From the NCBI RefSeq assembly GCF_900186585.1, contig NZ_FYDD01000003.1:868001-932000 (forward strand): DNA of 64,000 nucleotides, in the 5' to 3' direction. The DNA comes from Massiliimalia timonensis (GTDB taxonomy: Bacteria > Bacillota > Clostridia > Oscillospirales > Ruminococcaceae). The position numbers and the translations under genes were made by a program. The notes beneath the pieces were generated by a model that saw only the letters and a program-made list of their open reading frames with translations, searched no databases and was not told where the DNA came from. Below are positions 35,266 through 42,663 of this stretch, in pieces. How positions within the stretch are numbered: the first letter of the stretch is position 1; every line of letters begins with the position of its first letter.

Positions 35266-35622
35266 TTGCAATGGGAATTTCGAGATGACAGGCCGATCTA
35301 CACCCAACTGATCGAACAAATCCAGCTAAGGATCGTTTCCGGGATGTACCCGTCCGGCTCTAAGCTGCCGTCTGTACGGGACCTTGCTTCTGAAGCCTCT
35401 GTCAACCCAAATACAATGCAGAAGGCTTTGGCAGAACTGGAGCGGTTGGAGCTGGTTTATTCTCAGCGTACTTCAGGACGCTTTATTACCGAAAACCAGC
35501 AGCGTATCTCCCAAATCAAGGAACAGCTAGCCGATGAAAAAACCGAAACCTTTTTCCTGCAAATGCAGCAATTAGGTTATTCTAAATCGGAAACGATCGA
35601 ACGTATCACACGATCAAACTAG
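35266..35622 (+). CDS. GntR family regulator, YtrA subfamily
   Basis: A 118-residue repressor: an N-terminal winged helix (YTQLIEQIQLRIVSGMYPSGSKLPSVRDLA), then VNPNTMQKALAELERLELVYSQRTSGRFI and a short helical tail for dimerisation, without a large effector domain. This is the YtrA subfamily, which usually controls ABC transporter operons and often responds to cell-wall-active agents. A TTG start at 35266 is used, with AAGGAGG 8 bases upstream; the nearby ATG is out of frame. It is 11 bases before the ATPase gene. Confidence 0.92.
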   Translation: MQWEFRDDRPIYTQLIEQIQLRIVSGMYPSGSKLPSVRDLASEASVNPNTMQKALAELERLELVYSQRTSGRFITENQQRISQIKEQLADEKTETFFLQMQQLGYSKSETIERITRSN

Positions 35623-35633
35623 GAGGTTTGAGT

Positions 35634-36332
35634 ATGGAAAATATTTTAGAATGCAGGGGCGTTTCAAAAATTTATACCCAGTTCCCTGCGTTAAACTTTA
35701 CAAACTTAACGGTAAAGCGGGGACGGATCGTTGGCCTGCTTGGTCCAAACGGAAGCGGGAAAACCACCCTGATCAAAATGATCAGCGGGATCCTCACCCC
35801 GTCCTCCGGCAGCATTTCTATCAACGGCATCCCTGTTGGAGCACAAACAAAAAACATGGTTTCCTATCTTCCGGAGCGCACCTATTTGAACGACTGGATG
35901 AAGGTGCGGGACATCATCGACTTTTTCTCTGATTTTTATACTAATTTCAATAAGGAAAAAGCCTATGATATGCTCAAACGCCTGCAAATCAATGACGGCG
36001 ACCGCTTAAAAACCATGTCGAAAGGAACTAAGGAAAAGGTCCAGCTTGTCCTGGTGATGAGCCGTGAAACAGACCTTTATCTGCTGGATGAACCAATCGG
36101 CGGCGTTGACCCTGCCGCAAGGGATTATATCCTTGACACGATCATCAGCAATTACAGTGAAAATTCAACGGTCATCATTTCTACCCACCTGATCTATGAT
36201 ATTGAAAAAATTCTGGATGATATTATCTTTATCAATCAGGGCAACCTGTTCCTGGCGGCTTCTACCGACGAGATCCGGGAACAGCATGGAAAATCTATTG
36301 ACGCTTATTTCCGGGAGGTATTCAGATGTTAG
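35634..36332 (+). CDS. ABC transporter ATP-binding protein (YtrB-like)
   Basis: A 232-residue ATPase with Walker A GPNGSGKTT, a degenerate signature motif MSKGTKEK in place of LSGGQ, Walker B LYLLDEPIGGVDP and the switch His in ISTHL. The altered signature is typical of YtrB-like and other regulator-linked exporters. AGGAGG is 7 bases before the ATG. The start of the permease overlaps its end by 7 bases. Substrate is unknown; the GntR-YtrA context suggests antibiotic or envelope stress. Confidence 0.92.
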   Translation: MENILECRGVSKIYTQFPALNFTNLTVKRGRIVGLLGPNGSGKTTLIKMISGILTPSSGSISINGIPVGAQTKNMVSYLPERTYLNDWMKVRDIIDFFSDFYTNFNKEKAYDMLKRLQINDGDRLKTMSKGTKEKVQLVLVMSRETDLYLLDEPIGGVDPAARDYILDTIISNYSENSTVIISTHLIYDIEKILDDIIFINQGNLFLAASTDEIREQHGKSIDAYFREVFRC

Positions 36333-37174
36333 TAAAATTGATGAAATATGAGTTTAAGGCGACAGCCCGGATGTTTTTGCCGATGTATCTCATTATCCTG
36401 GCGCTTGCTTTGATCAATCGCTTGTTCATGGAATTAAACGGGTACAGCACCTCCTTTCGGATCTTTCCCGAAAATGATATGATCCAAAGCATTCTTTCCA
36501 TCCTGACAGGCGCAACCATGACGATCTACATTTTAGGATTGATTGCCATGTTTTTCATTTCGTTCATCATCTTTGTGTACCGCTTTTATAAAAACCTGAT
36601 GTGCGATGAAGGTTATCTGATGATGACCCTGCCGGTAAAACCTTCCCAGCACATTTGGGCAAAACTGCACACCTCCATGATCTGGTCGGTCGCGACTATC
36701 CTTGTATTCATTTTGTCCCTGTTCATTTTACTGCTCAATGGCGACGGGATCCAATGGATGGTTCAAAACCTCCCGTTCCTGTTTCATAATCTGATCAAAG
36801 GCTTCTTTGAAACAGAGCTTATCACCCAGTTCCACTTGGTATTCTTTATCATTGAGTTTATCGTGCTGCTGGTTGTCAGCAATTACTCAGGCATTGTTTT
36901 TTACTATGCCTGCCTAGCGCTCGGGCACCGTTTAAGCAAAAAGCATAAGATCCTTTACGCGATCGGCGCATATCTGGTGATCTCCTTTGTCATGCAGATC
37001 GTGGCTTTGATTCTGATGATGTTTGCAGGCATCTTCTTAGAATCGATCGTTCTTTCGCCAACTGCCTTAGGGCATCTGATCATGATCGGATCTATCATTC
37101 TAAGCGCCGCGGAATTTGTACTGTTCTTCTTTATCACTCACAGTACCTTATCCAAACACCTGAATCTGGAGTAA
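36326..37174 (+). CDS. ABC transporter permease, multi-pass membrane protein
   Basis: A 282-residue protein with about six membrane segments (around 18-38, 68-90, 112-136, 170-190, 212-238, 245-270), consistent with an ABC-2-type permease half. No conserved catalytic motif is visible; assignment rests on its 7-base overlap with the ATPase gene and its topology. It is the only permease in the module, so it would act as a homodimer or with the two small lipoproteins that follow. Confidence 0.8.
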   Translation: MLVKLMKYEFKATARMFLPMYLIILALALINRLFMELNGYSTSFRIFPENDMIQSILSILTGATMTIYILGLIAMFFISFIIFVYRFYKNLMCDEGYLMMTLPVKPSQHIWAKLHTSMIWSVATILVFILSLFILLLNGDGIQWMVQNLPFLFHNLIKGFFETELITQFHLVFFIIEFIVLLVVSNYSGIVFYYACLALGHRLSKKHKILYAIGAYLVISFVMQIVALILMMFAGIFLESIVLSPTALGHLIMIGSIILSAAEFVLFFFITHSTLSKHLNLE

Positions 37175-37195
37175 CCTTTTTACAAGGAGGAACTG

Positions 37196-37354
37196 ATGAA
37201 AAAATTTATTTTCATTTCCTGCTCAATGGCTTTGTTGCTTTCCTGTTTCACAGGCTGTTACTGGGAAAACCGCCTCGAGCAAGAAGCGGAACGAGTGGCA
37301 AAATCCTCCTTTATCTCTTGGGCTGTCAAAGAATGCCTGACAAGGCTGGAATAA
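37196..37354 (+). CDS. Small putative lipoprotein of the ABC module
   Basis: A 52-residue gene. AAGGAGG at 37184-37190 lies 5 bases before the ATG, 21 bases after the permease stop. The product has a lipoprotein signal, with a hydrophobic stretch and lipobox LSCFTGC at about 15-21, giving a mature peptide of only about 32 residues with an amphipathic, charged helix (RLEQEAERVAKSSF). I do not recognise a family. Its size, ribosome site and position support a real gene; role unknown, perhaps an accessory to the transporter. Confidence 0.7.
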   Translation: MKKFIFISCSMALLLSCFTGCYWENRLEQEAERVAKSSFISWAVKECLTRLE

Positions 37355-37415
37355 ACAAGCTATAACAGCGCTTTTGCTCAAGATATGAATTCTAAGGAAG
37401 GAATTGTGAAAGAGT

Positions 37416-37883
37416 ATGAAAAAGATAACAGCTGCCCTATTGGCAGGGATCATGACCCTTTCCCTGTTAGCAGGATGTGAATTTACCGATCAGCTTGCAG
37501 AAAGGGCAGCAGATATGAAAGCAATTACTACAGAAATGCGAAAATCACAGGAGGTCCAGGTGATCCGGGAAGAGGACAAAACAGTGATCGCGACCCTGAA
37601 CACCCAAGAAGAGATCTCACAGCTTTTTGAGGAAATGAATCTAGCTGTAAACTGGAAGCTGGTCCAAAACCCAAAAAGTGAAACTGTTTCCTACCGCTGC
37701 GTCCTTTCTCAAGACGATACCCAGCGCTTTGGTGAAGACAAAAGCGACGTAGAACAAAGTGAAATCATGGAAATGGTTTTTTATCAAGATGTTCCCTACA
37801 TTACCCTGATTTTGGGGAATGTATCCCTCCACTTCCAGATGGACAAAAATATTGATCCATTTTTTGAAAGTCTGGAATCATAA
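37416..37883 (+). CDS. Putative lipoprotein, unknown function
   Basis: A 155-residue protein with a clear lipoprotein signal (MKKITAALLAGIMTLSLLAGC, cysteine at about 21) and a mature domain of mixed strands with MVFYQDVPYITLILGNVSLHF near the end. No family recognised. It starts 61 bases after the small lipoprotein gene and ends in a palindrome shared with the convergent gene. It could sense or bind the ABC substrate at the outer face, which is inference from context. Confidence 0.8.
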   Translation: MKKITAALLAGIMTLSLLAGCEFTDQLAERAADMKAITTEMRKSQEVQVIREEDKTVIATLNTQEEISQLFEEMNLAVNWKLVQNPKSETVSYRCVLSQDDTQRFGEDKSDVEQSEIMEMVFYQDVPYITLILGNVSLHFQMDKNIDPFFESLES

Positions 37884-37928
37884 TAAAACCAGCCGCGGGC
37901 ATGCCCGCGGCTGGTTTTATTATGATTC
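37875..37928. terminator. 54-bp perfect palindrome, bidirectional terminator
   Basis: Positions 37875-37928 are a perfect palindrome with GC-rich core CCGCGGGCATGCCCGCGG and T-rich flanks. It contains the last codons and stops of both convergent genes, each ending in Glu/Ser and TAA (both proteins end ...ES). Confidence 0.95.
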
Positions 37929-38672
37929 ATTCCGAAAGCTTGACAGGATCGCTAATATTTCCTGCTTTTCTGACGCGGATATTTCTCCTTCCGGCATATT
38001 ACAGGTAAAGGAAAGATAGCCGCTGTACCAAAAGCTAAATTCCCCTTCAAACGGTCCTCTGACATTGTCATCTGTCCCGGTCCATGATTCCGGCAAAACA
38101 GCATAGGACACTGCGCCGTCAATATCCGAAAAATCAGAATCTGTCTGCATATCCAATTCCCCGGTCACTTTCAGCTGTGCCACCATAAACTTCCCCAAAT
38201 CGCTGTGGTCTGTCCCCTGTACATAGGAGGGCACAAACTGGGAATCCCCGATTTTTGAAACCTCTACCCGTGTCATTGTCGCATTGCTGGTTCCAAAATT
38301 AAAATCCTTCGGATAGCCAAAATAACGGAACTTTATTTCCGCCCCATGATCATTGGCTAAGGTCACAGACTCTGTATTCGTTGTTACCTCTTCCTGTGAA
38401 ATGGTCCAGTTATCCGAATAATCAAATAAAAAGTGAGGATAAGTGACTGCATTTACATCGGAAAATTTTGTGGTATAAGTATGATTTAGCTTTACAGGCT
38501 GTACCTCTTCCATGCTTTCTTCCGCTCCGCTGACCGCGGTGGATTGCTCAGAAACAGATATTTCCGCCTTGCTGTTCTCTGTTTTGGTTTCTTTGCCACA
38601 CGCTGTACAGCTTACTGCCAGCAGACCAGCCAGCAAGAATAATAACAAATTTTTCTTTTGATACTTCCCCAT
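37920..38672 (-). CDS. Putative lipoprotein, unknown function
   Basis: A 250-residue product with a lipoprotein signal (lipobox VSCTAC near residue 20-25), a Ser/Glu-rich linker to about 60, and a globular domain from about 70 with many aromatic residues (FLFDYSDNWTI, EIKFRYFGYP, FSFWYSGYLSFTCNMPEGEI). I do not recognise the domain. It is encoded 16 bases after the small OadB-motif protein on the same strand, so the two may form an operon. Confidence 0.8.
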   Translation of the reverse strand: MGKYQKKNLLLFLLAGLLAVSCTACGKETKTENSKAEISVSEQSTAVSGAEESMEEVQPVKLNHTYTTKFSDVNAVTYPHFLFDYSDNWTISQEEVTTNTESVTLANDHGAEIKFRYFGYPKDFNFGTSNATMTRVEVSKIGDSQFVPSYVQGTDHSDLGKFMVAQLKVTGELDMQTDSDFSDIDGAVSYAVLPESWTGTDDNVRGPFEGEFSFWYSGYLSFTCNMPEGEISASEKQEILAILSSFRNES

Positions 38673-38688
38673 GTAAGAGATACCTTTC

Positions 38689-38949
38689 TTATTTTTTCCT
38701 TCTATGCCTTGTAAACAGCAGTGTTGCGATCAAGGTCACGATCCCAACAACAGTGATACAAATCAAACTCCAAAGGCTCTCATCTGCCATCGGCCCGGTC
38801 AGGTAAACAGCAGTCGGCCCATCCGTTCCGCCAATTACCGCAACAGAATCCCCGTCAGCCGCCTCAAAATAACGAGCCATACCGGAAATACCGCCAAATG
38901 TCAGAATCACTCCTAAAAAGCAAAAAATCACTGTAAAAACCTTTTTCAT
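38689..38949 (-). CDS. Small two-helix membrane protein with OadB sodium-site motif
   Basis: An 86-residue protein: helix 1 about 4-22, a loop, VIGGTDGPTAVYLTG at 38-52, helix 2 about 58-79 and a basic end. The loop motif nearly matches IIGGADGPTAIYTTG (190-204) of the OadB protein in this window, which in the decarboxylase beta subunit includes the key Asp of the sodium path. The rest is unlike OadB, which is 423 residues with many helices. It could be a small sodium-pump relative or an assembly factor. I know of no function. Confidence 0.7.
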   Translation of the reverse strand: MKKVFTVIFCFLGVILTFGGISGMARYFEAADGDSVAVIGGTDGPTAVYLTGPMADESLWSLICITVVGIVTLIATLLFTRHRRKK

Positions 38950-39040
38950 TTCTTCTAAAAGCCTCTTCTCTGTGTTTTGTTTTTAGTCCCGTATCGTTTA
39001 TTATAGCACGTTTCAAAAATAAAGCTAGCCCTGCTATGTA

Positions 39041-39075
39041 AAAACGCTGCAAAATTTTTTCTTTTGCAGCGTTTT
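39041..39075 (-). terminator. Terminator of the rnf operon
   Basis: A 14-bp perfect stem AAAACGCTGCAAAA / TTTTGCAGCGTTTT with T5 on the minus strand, just after rnfB. Confidence 0.85.
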
Positions 39076-39080
39076 TTCTT

Positions 39081-39875
39081 TTAGATATCTTTTACAAGGA
39101 TGCACTTCACCGGACAAACCGCCGCGCATTCCCCGCAGTTGGTACATTTATCATAGTCGATACGGGCGCGGTTGCGTTCTACATGGATCGCGTCAAACTG
39201 GCAGGTCTTTTCACATTTTTTACAGCCGATACACCCGGCGGTACAGGCGTTTCGGGTGTATTTTCCGGGGTCGCAGTTAAAGCATTTTACCACGACCTTC
39301 TGCGCTTTCTTGTGGATCCCAATGATCCCCTTGGGGCATATGTTGGCGCACATTCCGCAGCCAACGCAAAGCGACTCGTTGATATGCGCCCTTCCGTCTA
39401 CAATGCTGATCGCGCCATATTGGCAAACGTTCATACAATCGCCGAATCCCAAACAGCCGTAATTACACTTTCCCTTTCCGCTATAATACAGGTTGCAGGC
39501 ACTGCACGAATAGATCCCGTCATATTCAAAAATATCTTCTGTCGTTTCGCTCGTGCCTTTGCAGTATACCTCTGCCACCATTGGTTCCACTGCTTCAAAG
39601 CTTTTACCAAGGATCTCACTGATCGCGCGGGAGGTCTCTTCTCCGCCCGGCAGGCAAAGGTTTGTTTTTAAGCTGTCATCCTCCACCAGCTTTGCCGCAT
39701 AACCGTCGCACCCGGAAAAGCCGCATGCCCCGCAGTTGGCTCCCGGAAGCGCCTCCCGGATCTTTTCTACTCGTTCATCAGTTTTCACTGCAAACACTTT
39801 TGAAAAGATCGACAGCAGCAGTCCGGCGAAAATACCAAGCCCCGCAAAGATAAGGGCAGGAATTAAAATCTGCAT
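39081..39875 (-). CDS. rnfB: Rnf electron transport complex subunit B
   Basis: Iron-sulfur subunit that accepts electrons from reduced ferredoxin for the Rnf pump (ferredoxin:NAD oxidoreductase coupled to Na or H export). The 264-residue product has one N-terminal membrane helix, a four-Cys cluster motif ANCGACGFSGCDGYA, and several 4Fe-4S motifs including CVGCGMCANICPKG, CIGCKKCEKTC and CTNCGECAAVCPVKC. The ATG at 39875 is used; a GTG two codons earlier is possible. It is last in the rnfCDGEAB order typical of Clostridia. Confidence 0.96.
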   Translation of the reverse strand: MQILIPALIFAGLGIFAGLLLSIFSKVFAVKTDERVEKIREALPGANCGACGFSGCDGYAAKLVEDDSLKTNLCLPGGEETSRAISEILGKSFEAVEPMVAEVYCKGTSETTEDIFEYDGIYSCSACNLYYSGKGKCNYGCLGFGDCMNVCQYGAISIVDGRAHINESLCVGCGMCANICPKGIIGIHKKAQKVVVKCFNCDPGKYTRNACTAGCIGCKKCEKTCQFDAIHVERNRARIDYDKCTNCGECAAVCPVKCILVKDI

Positions 39876-39891
39876 GATCACATTTCCCTCC

Positions 39892-40485
39892 TTATCCAAA
39901 AATACCGGTTACTAAACCATTAAAGCCCATGAACGATACCGCCACGATGCTGGCGGCAACCAAGGTGATCGGCACCCCTTTAAACGCCTGAGGCACATCC
40001 GCCGCTTCTACCCGTTCCCGGACACCTGCAAACAAAATCAGCGCCAAGGTAAAGCCTAAACCGGCACCCAAGGAATTTACCATAGAGGACAGGAAATTAT
40101 ATTCGTTTTCCACGTTTAACAGCGTGACACCCAGCACCGCACAGTTGGTGGTGATCAATGGCAGGTAAACGCCCAAGGCATTATACAAAGGCTTGATATA
40201 CCGTTTCAAAATGATTTCCACCAGCTGAACAAACAAGGCAATTACCAAAATGAACGCCATGGTGTTCAGATATTCCAAGTGATAAGGAACTAACAGGTAT
40301 TCATAGATCGGATAAGTCATAGCCGAGGCCATCAGCATGACAAAAATCACGGCGCCGCCCATCCCGACAGCGGAATCCATCTTTTTGGAAACTCCCAGGA
40401 ACGGACAGATCCCCATGAATTTACTCAACACAAAGTTGTCGACCAAAATTGCGCTGAACAAAATGACTAGCATTTCTTTTAACAT
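39892..40485 (-). CDS. rnfA: Rnf complex subunit A
   Basis: A 197-residue, six-helix membrane subunit, homologous to NqrE, that helps form the cation and electron path. The beginning, ILFSAILVDNFVLSKFMGICP, and ANCAVLGV-like central TTNCAVLGVTL match the family. It overlaps rnfE by 7 bases and precedes rnfB by 16. Cysteines in FMGICPFLG and TTNCAVLG fit the buried iron-sulfur site known for this family. Confidence 0.96.
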   Translation of the reverse strand: MLKEMLVILFSAILVDNFVLSKFMGICPFLGVSKKMDSAVGMGGAVIFVMLMASAMTYPIYEYLLVPYHLEYLNTMAFILVIALFVQLVEIILKRYIKPLYNALGVYLPLITTNCAVLGVTLLNVENEYNFLSSMVNSLGAGLGFTLALILFAGVRERVEAADVPQAFKGVPITLVAASIVAVSFMGFNGLVTGIFG

Positions 40486-41165
40486 GCGTCACAGCCCCCT
40501 TCCTGTTTCGTGCATTCTGCTTTATGCGGACAGCCTTCACAACCGATTTTTTCCTTTGGCTTGCGGTTTTTGGCGCGCATAATCAGATTGACGACCGCGA
40601 TCACAACACCAAACACAAAGAACCCGCCGGCAGGCGTAATAAAGAAGAGCATTGGTTCCGGCCAAAAACCAAGCAGATCCTCAAACGAGATTCCAAGCCA
40701 GGAGCCAAATCCCAAAATCTCACGGCAGGAGCCGATAACGAACAAGGCCAATGTAAAGCCAAGACCCATTCCCAAACCATCTAAAGCAGAAGCCCCGACC
40801 TTATTTTTGCTAGCGAACATCTCCGCACGCCCTAAAATAATGCAGTTTACAACGATCAAGGATAAAAAGATCCCCAGCGAATCGTAAAGATCCGGGATAT
40901 ATGCCTGCAAAATAAAGCTGACAAAGGTAACAAACCCCGCGATCACAACAATAAAGCAGGGCAGGCGTACCTCCTTGGGAATCACCCGCTTCAGCATGGA
41001 AATAACAATGTTGGAACAGACCAAAACAAAGGTGGTCGCCAGTCCCATCCCTACGCCGGTAGAGGCAAGCGTGGTGGTCGCCAGTGTCGGACAGGTGCCA
41101 AGCAGCATGACCAATACCGGGTTTTCTTCTAAAATGCCCTTGCTGAACGTTTTAAAGTTGCTCAT
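40479..41165 (-). CDS. rnfE: Rnf complex subunit E
   Basis: A 228-residue membrane subunit, paralogous to RnfA and homologous to NqrD. Marks: LVMLLGTCPTLATT with Cys near the first helix, VVNCIILGRAEMFAS in the second half, and a hydrophilic Cys-rich tail (CEGCPHKAECTKQEGGCDAC) that is longer than average and could bind metal. Start overlaps rnfG by 4 bases (ATGA); end overlaps rnfA. Confidence 0.95.
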   Translation of the reverse strand: MSNFKTFSKGILEENPVLVMLLGTCPTLATTTLASTGVGMGLATTFVLVCSNIVISMLKRVIPKEVRLPCFIVVIAGFVTFVSFILQAYIPDLYDSLGIFLSLIVVNCIILGRAEMFASKNKVGASALDGLGMGLGFTLALFVIGSCREILGFGSWLGISFEDLLGFWPEPMLFFITPAGGFFVFGVVIAVVNLIMRAKNRKPKEKIGCEGCPHKAECTKQEGGCDAC

Positions 41166-41710
41166 GCCAGCACCTCCCCTTTCACAGCTTCAAATTGCTC
41201 CATCGCAAAATTCACGCCGGCTTTTAAAGCAGTAGACGAAATCGTCGCACCAGTAATGGTGTCTACCCCATCTGCTGAGCCGCTGACGCCGGTATAATTT
41301 TTCAGGTATTCCGCGTCTTCGATCCGCGTACCAAGTCCTGGGGTTTCCGGACAGGACACGATCACGATCCCAGTGACAGCCCCCTCCTTGTCAAACCCAA
41401 TCAAAGCCTCTATCGGGGAGCTTTTCCCGGCATATCCCACTGTTTGGATATGCAAGGCAACACCGGTTTTTCCTTCGTCCTGATACACGCCAAGCAAATC
41501 CGCTTCACCAGATTGATAATCTGCCTTAATAAGCTTTTGCGCATCCGGGATCACCGTAGAGGCATATTCCACACATTCCTCGTCGCTCAACCCCGGCTGG
41601 ATATTTCCAACCCCAGTCGCATTATAAGTAACAGCCAGCAAAACAGCTACCAAAACCGCAATGACTGTCAGTGCAAGGGTCGGAACGAGAATCTCTTTTG
41701 CTTTTCCCAT
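41162..41710 (-). CDS. rnfG: Rnf complex subunit G
   Basis: Membrane-anchored subunit of 182 residues carrying covalent FMN outside the membrane. It has one N-terminal helix and the flavinylation motif VDTITGATISSTALKAG near 155-170, where the Thr of SGAT/TGAT takes FMN. The ATG at 41710 overlaps the rnfD stop by one base (TAATG) with GGAGG upstream, so the much longer in-frame reading through rnfD is rejected. Confidence 0.95.
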   Translation of the reverse strand: MGKAKEILVPTLALTVIAVLVAVLLAVTYNATGVGNIQPGLSDEECVEYASTVIPDAQKLIKADYQSGEADLLGVYQDEGKTGVALHIQTVGYAGKSSPIEALIGFDKEGAVTGIVIVSCPETPGLGTRIEDAEYLKNYTGVSGSADGVDTITGATISSTALKAGVNFAMEQFEAVKGEVLA

Positions 41711-42636
41711 TATTCCTCCGCCCCTTTCTTTTTTTTCTGGGTCCCAAAAGCCTTTGCCTTTGTCACACGGTCGATCAGCGGGGTCAGCAGGTTCATAAAC
41801 AAAATCGAGAAAGAAACCCCTTCCGGATAAGAACCGTACAGCCGGATCGCGATCGTCATCAAGCCGCATCCCAAAGCAAAGATAAATTTCCCCTTGGTCG
41901 TGATCGGGGTCGTTGCATAGTCGGTCGCCATAAAGATAGCGCCCAGCATAAGCCCCCCCGCAAACAACTGGTTTACCGGGTCAGACCCCAGCAGCCAGGA
42001 CAAAACAAATACCGTTCCCAAATAGGTCAACGGAATCACTGGGCTGATCACTCTTCTAAGCACCAGATAGATCCCACCTAATAACAGGGCCAGCGCGCTG
42101 GTTTCACCCAAGCAGCCCGGCACATTGCCAAGGAACAGCGCCATTGTATCAGCGTGTTCAATGTCCAAAAGCGGGGTCGCGGAAGAAATGGTATCAATAT
42201 CAAACGGGTTTGCCCAGGTCGTCATATGTACCGCAAAGGAGGCGAACAACACGATCCTTGCCGTTAAAGCCGGATTGGCAAAGTTCTGCCCGATCCCGCC
42301 AAACATCTGCTTCACCACAACGATGGCAATAAAAGAACCGATCACAGCGATCCACAGCGGGATCGTCACCGGCAGGTTGTATGCCAGCAAGATCCCTGTG
42401 ACTACCGCGCTCAGGTCAGAAATGGTGGCATCCCGTTTCATCACCCGGCGGATCAAATACTCAAACAATACACAGGAAGCCACGCAAACCGCTGTAACTA
42501 CCAGCGCGCGGATCCCAAAAACTACGACTGCCGCTACCAGCGCCGGCATCAGTGCAATAATTACGTCCCTCATAATCGTGCTTGTTTTGTGGTTACTGGT
42601 AATATGAGGGGATGGTGTTACAATAAAATTTCCCAT
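41710..42636 (-). CDS. rnfD: Rnf complex subunit D
   Basis: Multi-pass membrane subunit of 308 residues, homologous to NqrB, with covalent FMN. The visible marks are PHITSNHKTSTIMRDVI near the start, QMFGGIGQNFANPALTARI, the flavin-site segment TISSATPLL and YPEGVSFSILFMNLLTPLIDR at the end. Directly upstream of rnfG with a one-base overlap and 27 bases after rnfC. Confidence 0.95.
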   Translation of the reverse strand: MGNFIVTPSPHITSNHKTSTIMRDVIIALMPALVAAVVVFGIRALVVTAVCVASCVLFEYLIRRVMKRDATISDLSAVVTGILLAYNLPVTIPLWIAVIGSFIAIVVVKQMFGGIGQNFANPALTARIVLFASFAVHMTTWANPFDIDTISSATPLLDIEHADTMALFLGNVPGCLGETSALALLLGGIYLVLRRVISPVIPLTYLGTVFVLSWLLGSDPVNQLFAGGLMLGAIFMATDYATTPITTKGKFIFALGCGLMTIAIRLYGSYPEGVSFSILFMNLLTPLIDRVTKAKAFGTQKKKKGAEE

Positions 42637-42663
42637 AGACTCTCCTTCTCTCTATCAGCAGCC

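Noticed and set aside
41711-41869. Longer RnfG start inside rnfD
   Set aside because: The extension is the rnfD coding sequence read in another frame; TAATG at 41710 with GGAGG upstream marks the real start.
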